IMG/VR virus record: IMGVR_UViG_3300025646_005482
Location: 1 to 64,000 of that record
Length of the DNA stretch: 64,000 bases
Source: a virus
Reading direction: 5' to 3' (one strand)
This document shows positions 31,434 to 40,323 of this stretch, one piece after another (within the stretch, counting starts at the first letter, position 1; each line of letters begins with the position of its first letter). The notes beneath the pieces were generated by a model. It ran no database searches, had not been told where the DNA came from, and worked only from the letters and a program-made list of their open reading frames with translations. The position numbers and the translations under genes are program-made.

Positions 31434-32754
31434 TGGCGTACTGATCAACGCTAAACAAATTCACTTCGAATGTCTTAACATGGCCCTCGCAGAATATGAC
31501 GAGGCCTTTGTCATATCTGAAGAAGATCATCTTAAAATATACGATGGTCATAAGACTCAACAAAAGCTTGAGATGTTGACAAATAACAAGGGCCTGCCTG
31601 CTTCAGCACATCAAAAAATATTCAAAGCTAAACAGGAATACACGTCAAAAAGGATAGGTCAATTAGGTGCATTGCAACACGTGTATGATCTCGTATCGCA
31701 TCTCAGATCATTAGGATATAAAACTGGTGTATGTACTAATTCTGTACGTACATCTATGCATGCAGCTTTAAGTGCTGCTGGATTATTTGGTAAGATGGAC
31801 GTGATGCTAGCAAATGAACACGTTGAGAATGCCAAACCTCACCCCGAATTGTACTGGCAAGCTATGTCTAGAATAGGTGTTTTGCCAGAAGAAACGATAA
31901 TTATCGAAGATTCTCCTCCTGGTTTATTAGCCGCTAAAAGATCGGGTGCAAATGTCATTCGCGTCAAAGATCCGAGTGAAGTCACTATCGATAACATCAT
32001 GCCTCAAATTAATTCTGAACCAATCAGATTGAAATGGAAAGATCCTAAATTGAATGTGTTAATTCCGATGGCAGGAGCTGGCACAAGATTTAAAGAAGCA
32101 GGTTATTCATTTCCTAAACCTTTGATAGATGTTGAAGGCAAACCAATGATTCAATTGGTTGTAGAAAATATTGGTATGGATGCAAACTACATCTATGTTT
32201 GTCAAGAAGAGCATCGAGAAAGATTCAATTTAGATACTATGATGAATATGATGACATCTAATAATGCCATCGTTAGTATCGATAGAATCACAGAGGGCGC
32301 TGCCTGCACAGCATTGCTAGCAGCTGACTATATAGATAATGATAATCCGTTATTTTTTGCCAACAGCGACCAATATGTAGAATGGGATCCAGTCGAATTC
32401 ATGTATATGATGCAAGAAAAGGACTGTGATGGTGGCATAGTTACGTTCAAGGCTACACATCCAAAATGGTCATTCGCAGACATAGATGAGAATGGATATG
32501 TACAACGCGTAGCAGAAAAAGATCCTATCAGTGATGACGCTACCGTCGGTTTTTATTATTGGAAAAAAGGCAGAGACTTTGTCAAGTACGCTAGACAAAT
32601 GATCGAAGCTAATTTCAGGACAAACGGTGAATTTTATGTGTGTCCTGTTTTTAATATGGCGATCAACGACGGTAAACGAATTAAGGCATATCACGTCGAT
32701 GAGATGTGGGGATTAGGTACACCAGAAGATTTAGAAAGATATTTAAACCGATGA
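31405..32754 (+). CDS. HAD phosphatase fused to sugar-phosphate nucleotidyltransferase
   Basis: A 449-residue bifunctional protein. Residues 1-~205 are a HAD domain (LVLFDLDGVLINA at 4-16, CTNSVR motif II, AKPHPELYWQA and IIIEDSPPGLLAAK motifs III-IV). From about 214 a nucleotidyltransferase begins with LIPMAGAGTRFKEAGYSFPK, continuing FFANSDQYVEWD and GFYYWKKG. The fusion suggests a sugar phosphate is processed and then activated to an NDP-sugar, supplying the glycosyltransferases nearby. The ATG at 31405 gives a complete HAD start. Confidence 0.85.
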   Translation: MIKLVLFDLDGVLINAKQIHFECLNMALAEYDEAFVISEEDHLKIYDGHKTQQKLEMLTNNKGLPASAHQKIFKAKQEYTSKRIGQLGALQHVYDLVSHLRSLGYKTGVCTNSVRTSMHAALSAAGLFGKMDVMLANEHVENAKPHPELYWQAMSRIGVLPEETIIIEDSPPGLLAAKRSGANVIRVKDPSEVTIDNIMPQINSEPIRLKWKDPKLNVLIPMAGAGTRFKEAGYSFPKPLIDVEGKPMIQLVVENIGMDANYIYVCQEEHRERFNLDTMMNMMTSNNAIVSIDRITEGAACTALLAADYIDNDNPLFFANSDQYVEWDPVEFMYMMQEKDCDGGIVTFKATHPKWSFADIDENGYVQRVAEKDPISDDATVGFYYWKKGRDFVKYARQMIEANFRTNGEFYVCPVFNMAINDGKRIKAYHVDEMWGLGTPEDLERYLNR

Positions 32755-33452
32755 AAGTAGCTGTGATATTTTCGGGTCTGATCAGATCTCATAAAAATTT
32801 ACATGAACATTCAATAGCAAAAATGAACGCGTTGTTTCCAAACGCAGACTTCTTCTATACAACATGGAAAGGTTACGAAGAATATGATTGGATGACTTCA
32901 TATTATGAAGAGCCGAAATTAATTTATAATGCTGACATCAAATTTATTAAACACAGTATAAAAGAATTTCGTAAAATTAGAGATCAGTTAGATCACCCTG
33001 ATTATGCAAAATATAAAAATCGTGTCAAATTCTGGAGAAAAGGTAGAAATCTCATCAAACAACATTTGGGGTATACACTAGCATTTGAAGAGCACGTGAC
33101 TAATCATGATATTGCTATCCGAGTTCGTTATGACTTGAAATGGTCAGATGATATTACTTTCGAAGATATGGATCAAGCATGTGAATTTGTTTATTTGTCA
33201 GAAAGACCATTGGGCATAGGAAACATTGAAACACCTCAGACAAAACCAGGACAAATTTGTTTGTGTGATACATCTAGTATACTCGGCGATTTTATGATTA
33301 TACACAGAGCCGATAAATTTAATCCGCAATATGTATGGGATTTATATAAAAACAAAAAATTAGGAACTGCTGAGCATGGATGGTGGCAGATTTTAGCAGA
33401 ACCATATTATAAAGAAGTGTATAATGGTGATCACATGTGGTGTACTATATGA
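32751..33452 (+). CDS. Putative glycosyltransferase, paralogue 1
   Basis: 233 residues from ATG 32751, overlapping the fusion gene by 4 nt. VAVIFSGLIRS opens the protein, and DIAIRVRYDLKW and DFMIIHRADKFNP are conserved with the next gene. The same core (FSG-x-R...VRYDL...D-x-FMI-x-RA) is found in putative capsule and LPS glycosyltransferases. AT-rich. Confidence 0.65.
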   Translation: MKVAVIFSGLIRSHKNLHEHSIAKMNALFPNADFFYTTWKGYEEYDWMTSYYEEPKLIYNADIKFIKHSIKEFRKIRDQLDHPDYAKYKNRVKFWRKGRNLIKQHLGYTLAFEEHVTNHDIAIRVRYDLKWSDDITFEDMDQACEFVYLSERPLGIGNIETPQTKPGQICLCDTSSILGDFMIIHRADKFNPQYVWDLYKNKKLGTAEHGWWQILAEPYYKEVYNGDHMWCTI

Positions 33453-34375
33453 AGATAGCAGTATGTTTTTCTGGACTGTTCAGAGACAATTATCAAGAGT
33501 GTATAGAAAAAATTAATTGGGTTTTTAGTGATCTCGATGCAGATTTTTTCTATGCTACATGGAAACAACAATACGGGCCAGATAGTACTGAATTATCTCC
33601 TGTAAGAAAAAGCTTTATCACTAAGTATTACGACTATCCTAAAAGACGATATCACTCTGCTATGGGTGATGTGAACCACCATATTAAAGCATGGAGATAC
33701 TACGAAAAAAATAACTGGGATCATTCATTATTGCCAACTCGTATGAAAAATAGATCTATCGAATCTATCAAAAAAGAGATGCTTATAAACATCACAACGA
33801 CAAGACGCAGAAGTTTACAAAACTTTCAACATTATGCTCATGCTTTAGTAGTCGATGATTTTGTCGATCCAAATAAATATGACCTCATCGTAAGAGTTCG
33901 TTATGATTTATTCGTTTATTCAGATCTTAAATACCACATCAAAGATTTTTGCGAACAGGTTTTAGAATACGGCGCGCCATACGGGTTTTATACATTCAAT
34001 GATTATAATACGATGGATGAGTTTTTAAATCCTACTAGAACAGTAACACAATGTATCTCACTTGATTGTCATGACTTCATGATTATTCATAGAGCCGATA
34101 TGTTTGATCCTAAACTCGTTTATAATTTTTATGATAGGAAAATATTACGGCCCGCCGAATCAGGTTGGTATCAGGTTCTCTGTGAACCATATAAAATATT
34201 CGCTGGTAAAGTAAACGGATTTGTTAGAATGTGTAGACAACACAGTGATCAAAACCAAGTCTTCAAAAAGTACGAAGAAGTGGCGAAGAAAGGTCTAGCA
34301 GCCGAAACTCGCTTCTTTAAGCATAATAACCCCGAAACAATGGGTGTAGTCGTTGACGATTTACGTACAGAATAG
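33449..34375 (+). CDS. Putative glycosyltransferase, paralogue 2
   Basis: 308 residues from ATG 33449. It shares IAVCFSGLFRD, DLIVRVRYDLF and DFMIIHRADMFDP with the upstream gene, so the pair looks like a tandem duplication with divergence. The C-terminus is longer by ~70 residues and basic. Last gene before the uvsX promoter. Confidence 0.65.
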   Translation: MKIAVCFSGLFRDNYQECIEKINWVFSDLDADFFYATWKQQYGPDSTELSPVRKSFITKYYDYPKRRYHSAMGDVNHHIKAWRYYEKNNWDHSLLPTRMKNRSIESIKKEMLINITTTRRRSLQNFQHYAHALVVDDFVDPNKYDLIVRVRYDLFVYSDLKYHIKDFCEQVLEYGAPYGFYTFNDYNTMDEFLNPTRTVTQCISLDCHDFMIIHRADMFDPKLVYNFYDRKILRPAESGWYQVLCEPYKIFAGKVNGFVRMCRQHSDQNQVFKKYEEVAKKGLAAETRFFKHNNPETMGVVVDDLRTE

Positions 34376-34377
34376 CA

Positions 34378-34406
34378 TTTACAAAATATCTTTTTTGCGG
34401 TAGAAT
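34378..34406 (+). promoter_or_regulatory. Promoter for uvsX
   Basis: TTTACA 34378-34383, 17-nt spacer ending TGCGG, TAGAAT 34401-34406, 28 nt before the uvsX ATG. Confidence 0.8.
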
Positions 34407-34433
34407 AGGACAGTGAAAAGTATAGGAGTTCAC

Positions 34434-35501
34434 ATGTCAATTTTATCTAAGTTACAAAAGAATTCAACCATCAAGGATACGGCTATCCTTTCTGAATCAA
34501 AGTTCTTCACGAAGAAGGACATGATTCCTACATCAATTCCTATCATCAACCTCGCCCTCAGTGGTCGGCTAGATGGTGGTCTCACACCTGGTCTCACGAT
34601 GTGGGCAGGTCCCAGCAAACACTTTAAAACTGCTTTCAGCCTTCTCATGGCAAAAGCATACTTGGAGAAATACGAAGAAGCCGCGCTTCTTTTTTATGAC
34701 TCAGAGTTTGGTACGCCGCAAAGTTATTTTACTGCTTTCGGTATTCCTATGGATCGTGTTCTGCATACTCCTGTTACAGATGTCGAGCAACTCAAGTTCG
34801 ATATCATGAAGCAACTCGATAACATTGATCGCGGCGATAAGGTCATCATCATTGTCGATTCTATCGGTAACCTCGCTTCGAAGAAAGAAGTTGAGGATGC
34901 ACTCAACGAGAAAGCTGTTGCAGACATGTCACGTGCTAAACAGATCAAGTCATTGTTCCGTATGGTCACACCACATCTCACCCTCAAAGATATTCCGATG
35001 GTCGTCGTGAACCATACTTACAAAGAAATGGCTCTGTTCCCGAAAGATATCGTTGGTGGTGGTACAGGTTCATACTACTCCGCTGACAACATCTACATCA
35101 TCGGTCGCCAACAAGAGAAAGAAGGCAAAGATGTGGTTGGTTATAACTTCATCATCAATGTGGAGAAATCACGCTATGTTAAAGAAAAGTCTAAGATACC
35201 TGTCACGGTTACTCATAGTGGGGGTATTAGTCGTTGGAGTGGTCTCTTGGACATTGCACTCACGGGAGGATTCGTTGTCAAACCAAGTAATGGCTGGTAC
35301 GCGAGGGTAGATCTTGAAACTGGTGCTGCCGAAGACAAGAAGTTCAGACTCAAAGAAACAGATAGCAAAGATTTTTGGTTGCCAATCGTGACGTCTGAGA
35401 AGTTCAATGAATATATAAAGCAGACATATCAGGTGGGTCACTCCGCTATTATCACAGAAGAAGAGATAGATGACTTCCTCGAAGATACAGTCACTGCATA
35501 A
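34434..35501 (+). CDS. uvsX: UvsX recombinase (RecA-like)
   Basis: 355 residues from ATG 34434 (AGGAG upstream). TMWAGPSKHFKTAFS contains the Walker A (about 59-66), VIIIVDSIGNLASKKE the Walker B region, and VVNHTYKEMALF and VGGGTGSYYSADN the L2-adjacent motifs of T4-like UvsX. It catalyses strand exchange for recombination-dependent replication and repair. Confidence 0.95.
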   Translation: MSILSKLQKNSTIKDTAILSESKFFTKKDMIPTSIPIINLALSGRLDGGLTPGLTMWAGPSKHFKTAFSLLMAKAYLEKYEEAALLFYDSEFGTPQSYFTAFGIPMDRVLHTPVTDVEQLKFDIMKQLDNIDRGDKVIIIVDSIGNLASKKEVEDALNEKAVADMSRAKQIKSLFRMVTPHLTLKDIPMVVVNHTYKEMALFPKDIVGGGTGSYYSADNIYIIGRQQEKEGKDVVGYNFIINVEKSRYVKEKSKIPVTVTHSGGISRWSGLLDIALTGGFVVKPSNGWYARVDLETGAAEDKKFRLKETDSKDFWLPIVTSEKFNEYIKQTYQVGHSAIITEEEIDDFLEDTVTA

Positions 35502-36126
35502 TGAAATAGACAATCTGTTACCTGCATGTAGGTCAGATTTTAAAGAATACAGACCGCATGAATTTATCGAGAATGATGGCGAAAATTGTATTTTACCAAA
35601 TGAATACATTCGTCTATGTCCATGGGAAGCTCGTTATTTGTCGACTGTTGCAAACAGTGCAAAACATGGTATAGTAGAGATAGGCAGATATTACGGTGGA
35701 AGCACGTTAGTTCTTGCTCAGTCAGCAAAAGAACATGTCATTATACATAGCTTTGATAATGAACCTCAAAATGATGATGAGCTAGCTAGTTTTATTGATA
35801 GACTAGGCTACAAAAATATCAATCTCTATGTACACGATTCAACTGATCCAGGTCCCAGTCGCTTTATAGATTATGATTTATTGTTTATTGACGGTGATCA
35901 TACATACGATGGTGTGTACAAAGATCTGGAAGCGTGGTATGATAACCTAATGATTGGTGGTCATGTACTATTTCATGATTGCTATGTTGGTTACTATATA
36001 CAAGAAGCGATAATGGACTTTACGCTCGGACGTAATGTACAATTCTATACATCACCATTCAAAAGTATACAATATTGGTCAAATGATAGTGGTAGTATTT
36101 GCCACTTCAGAAAGCTAGGAGACTAA
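35470..36126 (+). CDS. SAM-dependent methyltransferase (Methyltransf_24-like)
   Basis: A 218-residue protein overlapping uvsX by 32 nt, with AGAAGAGAT as ribosome site before ATG 35470. VEIGRYYGGSTLVLA is SAM motif I, LLFIDGDHTYDGVYKDLEAW the conserved H-x-Y-x-x-x-x-x-D-x-x-x-W block, and GGHVLFHDC motif IV. Such enzymes methylate sugars or small molecules; a role in glycan tailoring would fit the neighbouring transferases. Confidence 0.8.
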   Translation: MTSSKIQSLHNEIDNLLPACRSDFKEYRPHEFIENDGENCILPNEYIRLCPWEARYLSTVANSAKHGIVEIGRYYGGSTLVLAQSAKEHVIIHSFDNEPQNDDELASFIDRLGYKNINLYVHDSTDPGPSRFIDYDLLFIDGDHTYDGVYKDLEAWYDNLMIGGHVLFHDCYVGYYIQEAIMDFTLGRNVQFYTSPFKSIQYWSNDSGSICHFRKLGD

Positions 36127-37527
36127 ATGTCCGATATCTCTATTGAAAATTTGATTCTTAGTAATCTATTATATGATGAAAACTACATTCGTAGTGTTTT
36201 ACCATTTCTCAAAGAAGAATACTTTGTCAACCACGAACAACGTATCACATTCAATCTCGTAAACAAATACTTTACAAAGTACAATGCATGTCCATCTCGT
36301 GAAGCGCTGAAGATCGAGGTGGATGAGTTGTCTCTCAATACAGATACTCATGCAGCCTGTGTAAAATTTATCGCATCACTCAGTAAAGTGGAGGCTGATA
36401 ATGAGTGGCTGTTGAAGCAGACAGAGAAGTATTGTCAAGACAAAGCAATCTACAACGCCATTATGGAATCGATTCAGGTGATCGATGGGAAGACAGACAA
36501 AGACAAAGGTGCATTACCTCAGATCTTGTCTGATGCACTCGCTGTCTCTTTCGATACTCATATCGGCCACGATTTCCTCGAAGACTTCGAATCACGATAC
36601 GACTTCTATCACAAGAAAGTAGAACGTCAACCATTCGACCTCGATTACTTCAATCGTATTACTCGTGGTGGTATTCCTCGCAAAACACTCAACGTTATCC
36701 TCGCTGGTACTGGTGTAGGTAAGACACTGATGATGTGTCACTTCGCTGCATCGAATCTCATGCAAGGTAAGAACGTATTGTATGTCACCTTAGAAATGGC
36801 CGAAGAGAGGATCGCAGAACGTATCGATGCAAATCTGATGGGCGTACCACTCAATGATCTTGCTACGTATCCAAAAGAAACGTACGAGACCAAACTCAAT
36901 CGTGTCAAAGGCAAGACAGCAGGTAAACTGATCATCAAAGAATATCCTACTGCCTCTGTTGGTAGTGGTCACCTTCGACATCTACTCAATGAATTAAAGT
37001 TGAAGAAGAACTTTATACCTGACATCATATACATCGATTATCTCAATCTATGTGTGTCATCACGCATCCGAATGGGTGCCAATGTCAACACATACTCATA
37101 TGTCAAGGCAATTGCCGAAGAACTAAGAGGACTAGCAGTTGAATTCAACCTACCGATCTTCACAGCAACGCAGACTAATCGAACAGGGTTCACGTCGTCG
37201 GATGTGGGCCTCGAAGACACTAGCGAGTCCTTTGGATTGCCCGCTACTGCAGATTTTATGTTTGCCGCCATCTCTAACGAAGAGCTTGAGAGCCTCGGTC
37301 AACTCCTCATTAAACAGCTCAAGAATCGTTACAACGACCCCGGTCTCCATCGTCGATTTGTCGTCGGTGTCGATAGATCAAGAATGAAGTTGTACGATGT
37401 AGAACAGAAAGCACAAGCTAATGTTGGACCTGACATCGCTGACAAGCCAGTCATGGACAACACAGAGTTTGGTGAAGGTCTGCGCAGAGAACGCGTTGAC
37501 AAAACTATATTTGAAAGTTGGAAATAA
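36127..37527 (+). CDS. 41: Replicative DNA helicase (T4 gp41, DnaB-like)
   Basis: A 466-residue protein (T4 gp41 is 475). NVILAGTGVGKTLMMCHFA (about 188-206) is Walker A, VLYVTLEMAEERIAERIDAN the DnaB H1a block, IIYIDYLNLC Walker B, and FTATQTNRTGF the H3 sensor. Hexameric 5'-3' helicase that works with primase gp61, encoded at 56316. Confidence 0.95.
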   Translation: MSDISIENLILSNLLYDENYIRSVLPFLKEEYFVNHEQRITFNLVNKYFTKYNACPSREALKIEVDELSLNTDTHAACVKFIASLSKVEADNEWLLKQTEKYCQDKAIYNAIMESIQVIDGKTDKDKGALPQILSDALAVSFDTHIGHDFLEDFESRYDFYHKKVERQPFDLDYFNRITRGGIPRKTLNVILAGTGVGKTLMMCHFAASNLMQGKNVLYVTLEMAEERIAERIDANLMGVPLNDLATYPKETYETKLNRVKGKTAGKLIIKEYPTASVGSGHLRHLLNELKLKKNFIPDIIYIDYLNLCVSSRIRMGANVNTYSYVKAIAEELRGLAVEFNLPIFTATQTNRTGFTSSDVGLEDTSESFGLPATADFMFAAISNEELESLGQLLIKQLKNRYNDPGLHRRFVVGVDRSRMKLYDVEQKAQANVGPDIADKPVMDNTEFGEGLRRERVDKTIFESWK

Positions 37528-37528
37528 T

Positions 37529-38239
37529 ATGTACAATATGTTCATTCATCCATATAAGACAGGTGGCATCACTGTTTGGAGAAATATTATCGGTGAGAAG
37601 TTAACAGTAGAAAATGCATATCGTTCTGCTGGTCTCTGTGGAGAATGGCATCATTTTTATCTTACTCATCCTCAACAACAAAACTATAATAAATTCTATG
37701 AGTCAGACGGTAAATGTGTAGTTACAATTCGTGATCCAATCGAACAACTAATTTCTGCATACAATTATCAAAGATATAATATGGTTGTATTAGAAAAAAT
37801 AGGGTTTTCTGGACTTACAACTTATGGTATGCTCACTGAACGAATTGCTACTGATTCGATAAACAGTTTAAGACAAAATTTGACTGATCTTTATCCTGAT
37901 TTTAATCCAAAGGAAAATCAAATAGATGAACTTGCTAAGCGAGGTATTTTGGATTTTTATCCTAAACGGTATCAGTATCCAGAGTTATTAGCTAATTTAT
38001 TTGAGAATGTCGACATCAATGACATCGTTGTCTTAGAACAAGAAAAGCTGTTTGAAGACATGGAATTCAAATTAGGTATAGAATTACAGGAGAATGAAAA
38101 TATCATCAATTACTCTACTGCTGTTGAGATTGTGACTGAACTGTCAGATGAGTGTGAAGAGATGTTGCGTGATTATTTGAATATACACTATGAATGGTAC
38201 AATCAATTTAAATACGGCGACCTATATGAAGCGAGTTAA
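37529..38239 (+). CDS. Sulfotransferase-like protein, second copy
   Basis: 236 residues from ATG 37529. FIHPYKTGGITVWRN near the N-terminus corresponds to the PAPS loop (H-x-x-K-T-G-G), and VVTIRDPIEQLISAY to the 3'-phosphate motif. It is diverged from the 6766 protein and markedly AT-rich. Acceptor unknown. Confidence 0.65.
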   Translation: MYNMFIHPYKTGGITVWRNIIGEKLTVENAYRSAGLCGEWHHFYLTHPQQQNYNKFYESDGKCVVTIRDPIEQLISAYNYQRYNMVVLEKIGFSGLTTYGMLTERIATDSINSLRQNLTDLYPDFNPKENQIDELAKRGILDFYPKRYQYPELLANLFENVDINDIVVLEQEKLFEDMEFKLGIELQENENIINYSTAVEIVTELSDECEEMLRDYLNIHYEWYNQFKYGDLYEAS

Positions 38240-38399
38240 ATTTAAACATTGGAAAGATGACAGAGAACTAGTCGAAGTAGGCGAATTACCACCTGCTTTA
38301 AACAATCCGCAGTCTGAAAAGTACGTACTACAGACACCACGCGGTGAATTTGTTGATATTCGTAAAGAGACAGTTGTGGAGATAACAGATGTCGATTGA
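38226..38399 (+). CDS. Small hypothetical protein
   Basis: 57 residues from ATG 38226, overlapping its neighbours by 14 and 11 nt. Beta-rich and charged; contains VLQTPRGEFVDIRKETVVEI. Not recognised. Confidence 0.55.
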   Translation: MKRVKFKHWKDDRELVEVGELPPALNNPQSEKYVLQTPRGEFVDIRKETVVEITDVD

Positions 38400-38715
38400 T
38401 TACAAATTTAATGAAGAAGTATTGGTGAATGAGTTAGCTGATTACATCGACTCTACGTATGATCAGCACTATTCTAAGGGCAAGTTTCAAGCCACAGAGT
38501 TCATCATTGACGGTGGACACGGTGAAGGATTCTGCCTCGGAAACATCCTCAAGTACACACAGCGATACGGCCAGAAAGATGGCAAGAATCGTAAGGATCT
38601 ACTGAAGGTCCTACACTACGCTATCATAGCTCTCCATGTGCACGACCAGGAGCAGCAGGAATCTGCTGACTGGCGTACAAAGATGGTCATAGAATCAAAT
38701 GATCTAAAAATGTAA
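38389..38715 (+). CDS. DUF3310-like protein (SaV-like)
   Basis: A 108-residue protein. The segment from HYSKGKFQATEFI through GFCLGNILKYTQRYGQKDG and DLLKVLHYAIIAL matches the DUF3310 pattern (HY...E-x-I...F-x-x-G-N-x-x-KY-x-x-R...D-L-x-K-x-x-x-Y), widespread in phages and sometimes called nucleotide kinase SaV-like. Its stop lies inside the conserved module upstream of the next promoter. Confidence 0.75.
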   Translation: MSIDYKFNEEVLVNELADYIDSTYDQHYSKGKFQATEFIIDGGHGEGFCLGNILKYTQRYGQKDGKNRKDLLKVLHYAIIALHVHDQEQQESADWRTKMVIESNDLKM

Positions 38716-38808
38716 ATATTTTACAAAAATAGTCTAAGAAAATCTCTAATCAAATCAATAACTTAGAGATGCCCAGAAACTCCAATGAAATCAATAACCT
38801 AGAGATGT
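38711..38808 (+). repeat. Upstream module with two 36-bp direct repeats (copy B)
   Basis: AAATCAATAAC at 38752 and 38788, 36 bp apart. Each unit runs GAAA...CTC[TC]AAT-x-AAATCAATAAC[TC]TAGAGATG; CTCTAA and TTAGAG form a dyad around the AT-rich core. TGTAAATATT and AGTCTAAGAAAATCTCT precede the repeats as in copy A (18771-18868), so about 120 bp are shared between the two loci while the flanking genes are unrelated. Confidence 0.85.
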
Positions 38809-38833
38809 ACATATCCGGTCCATGCGGTATAAT
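38806..38833 (+). promoter_or_regulatory. Phage promoter behind the repeat module
   Basis: TGTACA 38806-38811, 16-nt spacer ending TGCGG, TATAAT 38828-38833 then GG, 30 nt before ATG 38864. The -35 hexamer overlaps the end of the second 36-bp repeat. Confidence 0.85.
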
Positions 38834-38863
38834 GGCTCCTGTAAATTGATAAAGGACGTAGAT

Positions 38864-39157
38864 ATGGCTAAGCAACTTTACATTCCAGAGTTTTTCGCAG
38901 ACGCTTACAGTGGTCGTAACACCATCCCATGGGACGTTGCAGCTAACCACTTTCGTAACGCTAACTTCGGTACGATGTATGCTGATGGTAGTGGTCTGCT
39001 GGAAAACCTGATTGGTTTCGAAAAGTTCTACGACGAGCGCCTCAACGAGGTTGAGTTTGAAGACGACTTCTTCGACGAGTGGAAGTGGGAAATCTGTGCC
39101 TTCAACTCTCTTTGTGAAGGTTTCAGCAAGCTGTTCGCTCCTGCGGAAGCTGCATAA
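38864..39157 (+). CDS. Acidic hypothetical protein
   Basis: 97 residues from ATG 38864 with AAAGGACG upstream; an in-frame ATG at 38822 lies within the promoter and is rejected. Soluble, acidic (VEFEDDFFDEWKWE), no motif. First gene of the second repeat-controlled operon. The codon choice (many C-ending codons) suggests strong expression. Confidence 0.65.
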   Translation: MAKQLYIPEFFADAYSGRNTIPWDVAANHFRNANFGTMYADGSGLLENLIGFEKFYDERLNEVEFEDDFFDEWKWEICAFNSLCEGFSKLFAPAEAA

Positions 39158-39160
39158 ATA
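39153..39160 (+). promoter_or_regulatory. Possible T4-type late promoter box
   Basis: CATAAATA overlapping the end of the previous gene, 17 nt before the next ATG, close to consensus TATAAATA. It may add late expression of the lipoprotein operon, though the leader would be very short. Confidence 0.35.
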
Positions 39161-39176
39161 ATAAGGGAGGAAACGT

Positions 39177-39608
39177 ATGAAAAAGTTTCTATTAGTGATT
39201 GCTTTGTTACCGATGTTTGGTTGTACGACCTATGCCAACTCTACTTACAAAGATAATTCAACTGCAGACAGACGAGACATCGAAGCAACTGGTGCGGCCG
39301 CTGTTGAAGCTGCTAAGTCTAATACCGATAAAAATATCGATATTAAAGGTTTGCAAGTAAGTCATAACACTCATCATCAAGCTGATGTGACTATGACTAC
39401 TGGTAATCATCGCTATGTTGTTTTTGGTCCAGACGGTAAGCGTGATCATCGTGCTGAGCTTCGTCTGATGCAACAATCAATGCACAATCGTAATGGTCGT
39501 CAAGGTGTTGGTGAATACACACGGAATCGATTTGATCGAGAGTGGGATCACCGCGTAAAGCGTAAGATTGATGCTGAGATCGATCGATTTATGGACAAGG
39601 TGTTCTAA
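39177..39608 (+). CDS. Lipoprotein
   Basis: A 143-residue protein with a lipobox PMFGC (Cys16) after a hydrophobic leader. The mature part is hydrophilic and Arg/Asp/His-rich, with a helical C-terminal region (FDREWDHRVKRKIDAEIDRF). GGGAGG ribosome site. Function unknown; first of a run of small envelope-directed genes. Confidence 0.7.
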   Translation: MKKFLLVIALLPMFGCTTYANSTYKDNSTADRRDIEATGAAAVEAAKSNTDKNIDIKGLQVSHNTHHQADVTMTTGNHRYVVFGPDGKRDHRAELRLMQQSMHNRNGRQGVGEYTRNRFDREWDHRVKRKIDAEIDRFMDKVF

Positions 39609-39772
39609 TGAATGAAACAGTGTTACGCTGGACAAAAGTAGTTTTACTTACTCCAGTTGTTGTTGTATGGGATGTGCTTTATTTTGTTATAAGTAAAGTG
39701 TACGAAGGTGCCACTTGGATTGACCAGAAGGGTGGCAATATTATTGACGATTTTATTGAAGGAAGGAGTTAA
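39608..39772 (+). CDS. Small membrane protein
   Basis: 54 residues from ATG 39608, overlapping the previous stop by 1 nt. One hydrophobic span (about residues 11-29) and an amphipathic C-terminus. Not recognised. Confidence 0.55.
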   Translation: MNETVLRWTKVVLLTPVVVVWDVLYFVISKVYEGATWIDQKGGNIIDDFIEGRS

Positions 39773-39773
39773 C

Positions 39774-39947
39774 ATGGCAGAAGTAGCCAAATTGCCGCTT
39801 GAAACGATGAACGAAGTGTTGAACGTTCTTGGTGGTTTACCCTATGCTCAAGTGGCAGACATCATTGCAAAGGTACGACGAGATACTACGGTTGAAACTG
39901 TACCTGAAGAAATTCCAGCAAACAAGTCGAAGGTAAAATCTGAGTGA
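39774..39947 (+). CDS. Small soluble helical protein
   Basis: 57 residues from ATG 39774 with GGAAGGAG upstream. LPLETMNEVLNVLGGLPYAQV followed by a charged tail; the L-P-x-E...LG-x-x-P-Y pattern is common in small phage ORFs. Function unknown. Confidence 0.6.
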   Translation: MAEVAKLPLETMNEVLNVLGGLPYAQVADIIAKVRRDTTVETVPEEIPANKSKVKSE

Positions 39948-40147
39948 CAGGAATTGAAGTAATATTAGCTACGGCTGGTTTTGCTATGCTAGCATTTAAA
40001 CTGTTGGTCTTTTTGTTAATCGCAGGCTTTGTTGTATGGGCTTTATTTCAAACAGCAGCTATTATCTTTAAGATTTTATTTTATGGTATCGTGACACTAG
40101 TGACTATAGCAGCACTATTCACGGTACCTATATGGTTGCTCGCTTAG
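39944..40147 (+). CDS. Two-span membrane protein
   Basis: 67 residues from GTG 39944, overlapping the preceding stop by 4 nt. Nearly the whole protein is hydrophobic, with two membrane helices and a single Lys between them. A holin role is possible from size and topology but nothing specific supports it. Confidence 0.55.
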   Translation: MTGIEVILATAGFAMLAFKLLVFLLIAGFVVWALFQTAAIIFKILFYGIVTLVTIAALFTVPIWLLA

Positions 40148-40323
40148 CTATATTACTTCTATTAAGTGGTTGTGCGCTCCGGCCGCCTGACGACTGGGGC
40201 ATTTCTATTGAGGATATGGAAGGAATGGGAAATCCTACTATCGATGAGTGTCAAATCACTTTCGGTGGTGAGGTTCCTATGGTTCCTTGTGTGATTGAGT
40301 TAGAATTGGAATGGGAAATTTAA
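40132..40323 (+). CDS. Small lipoprotein
   Basis: 63 residues with a lipobox LLSGC (Cys14). Mature part is acidic with two further Cys (ECQIT and PCVIE). It overlaps both neighbours (16 and 13 nt). Location after a two-span membrane protein would suit a lysis cassette, but no spanin signature is visible. Confidence 0.6.
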   Translation: MVARLAILLLLSGCALRPPDDWGISIEDMEGMGNPTIDECQITFGGEVPMVPCVIELELEWEI

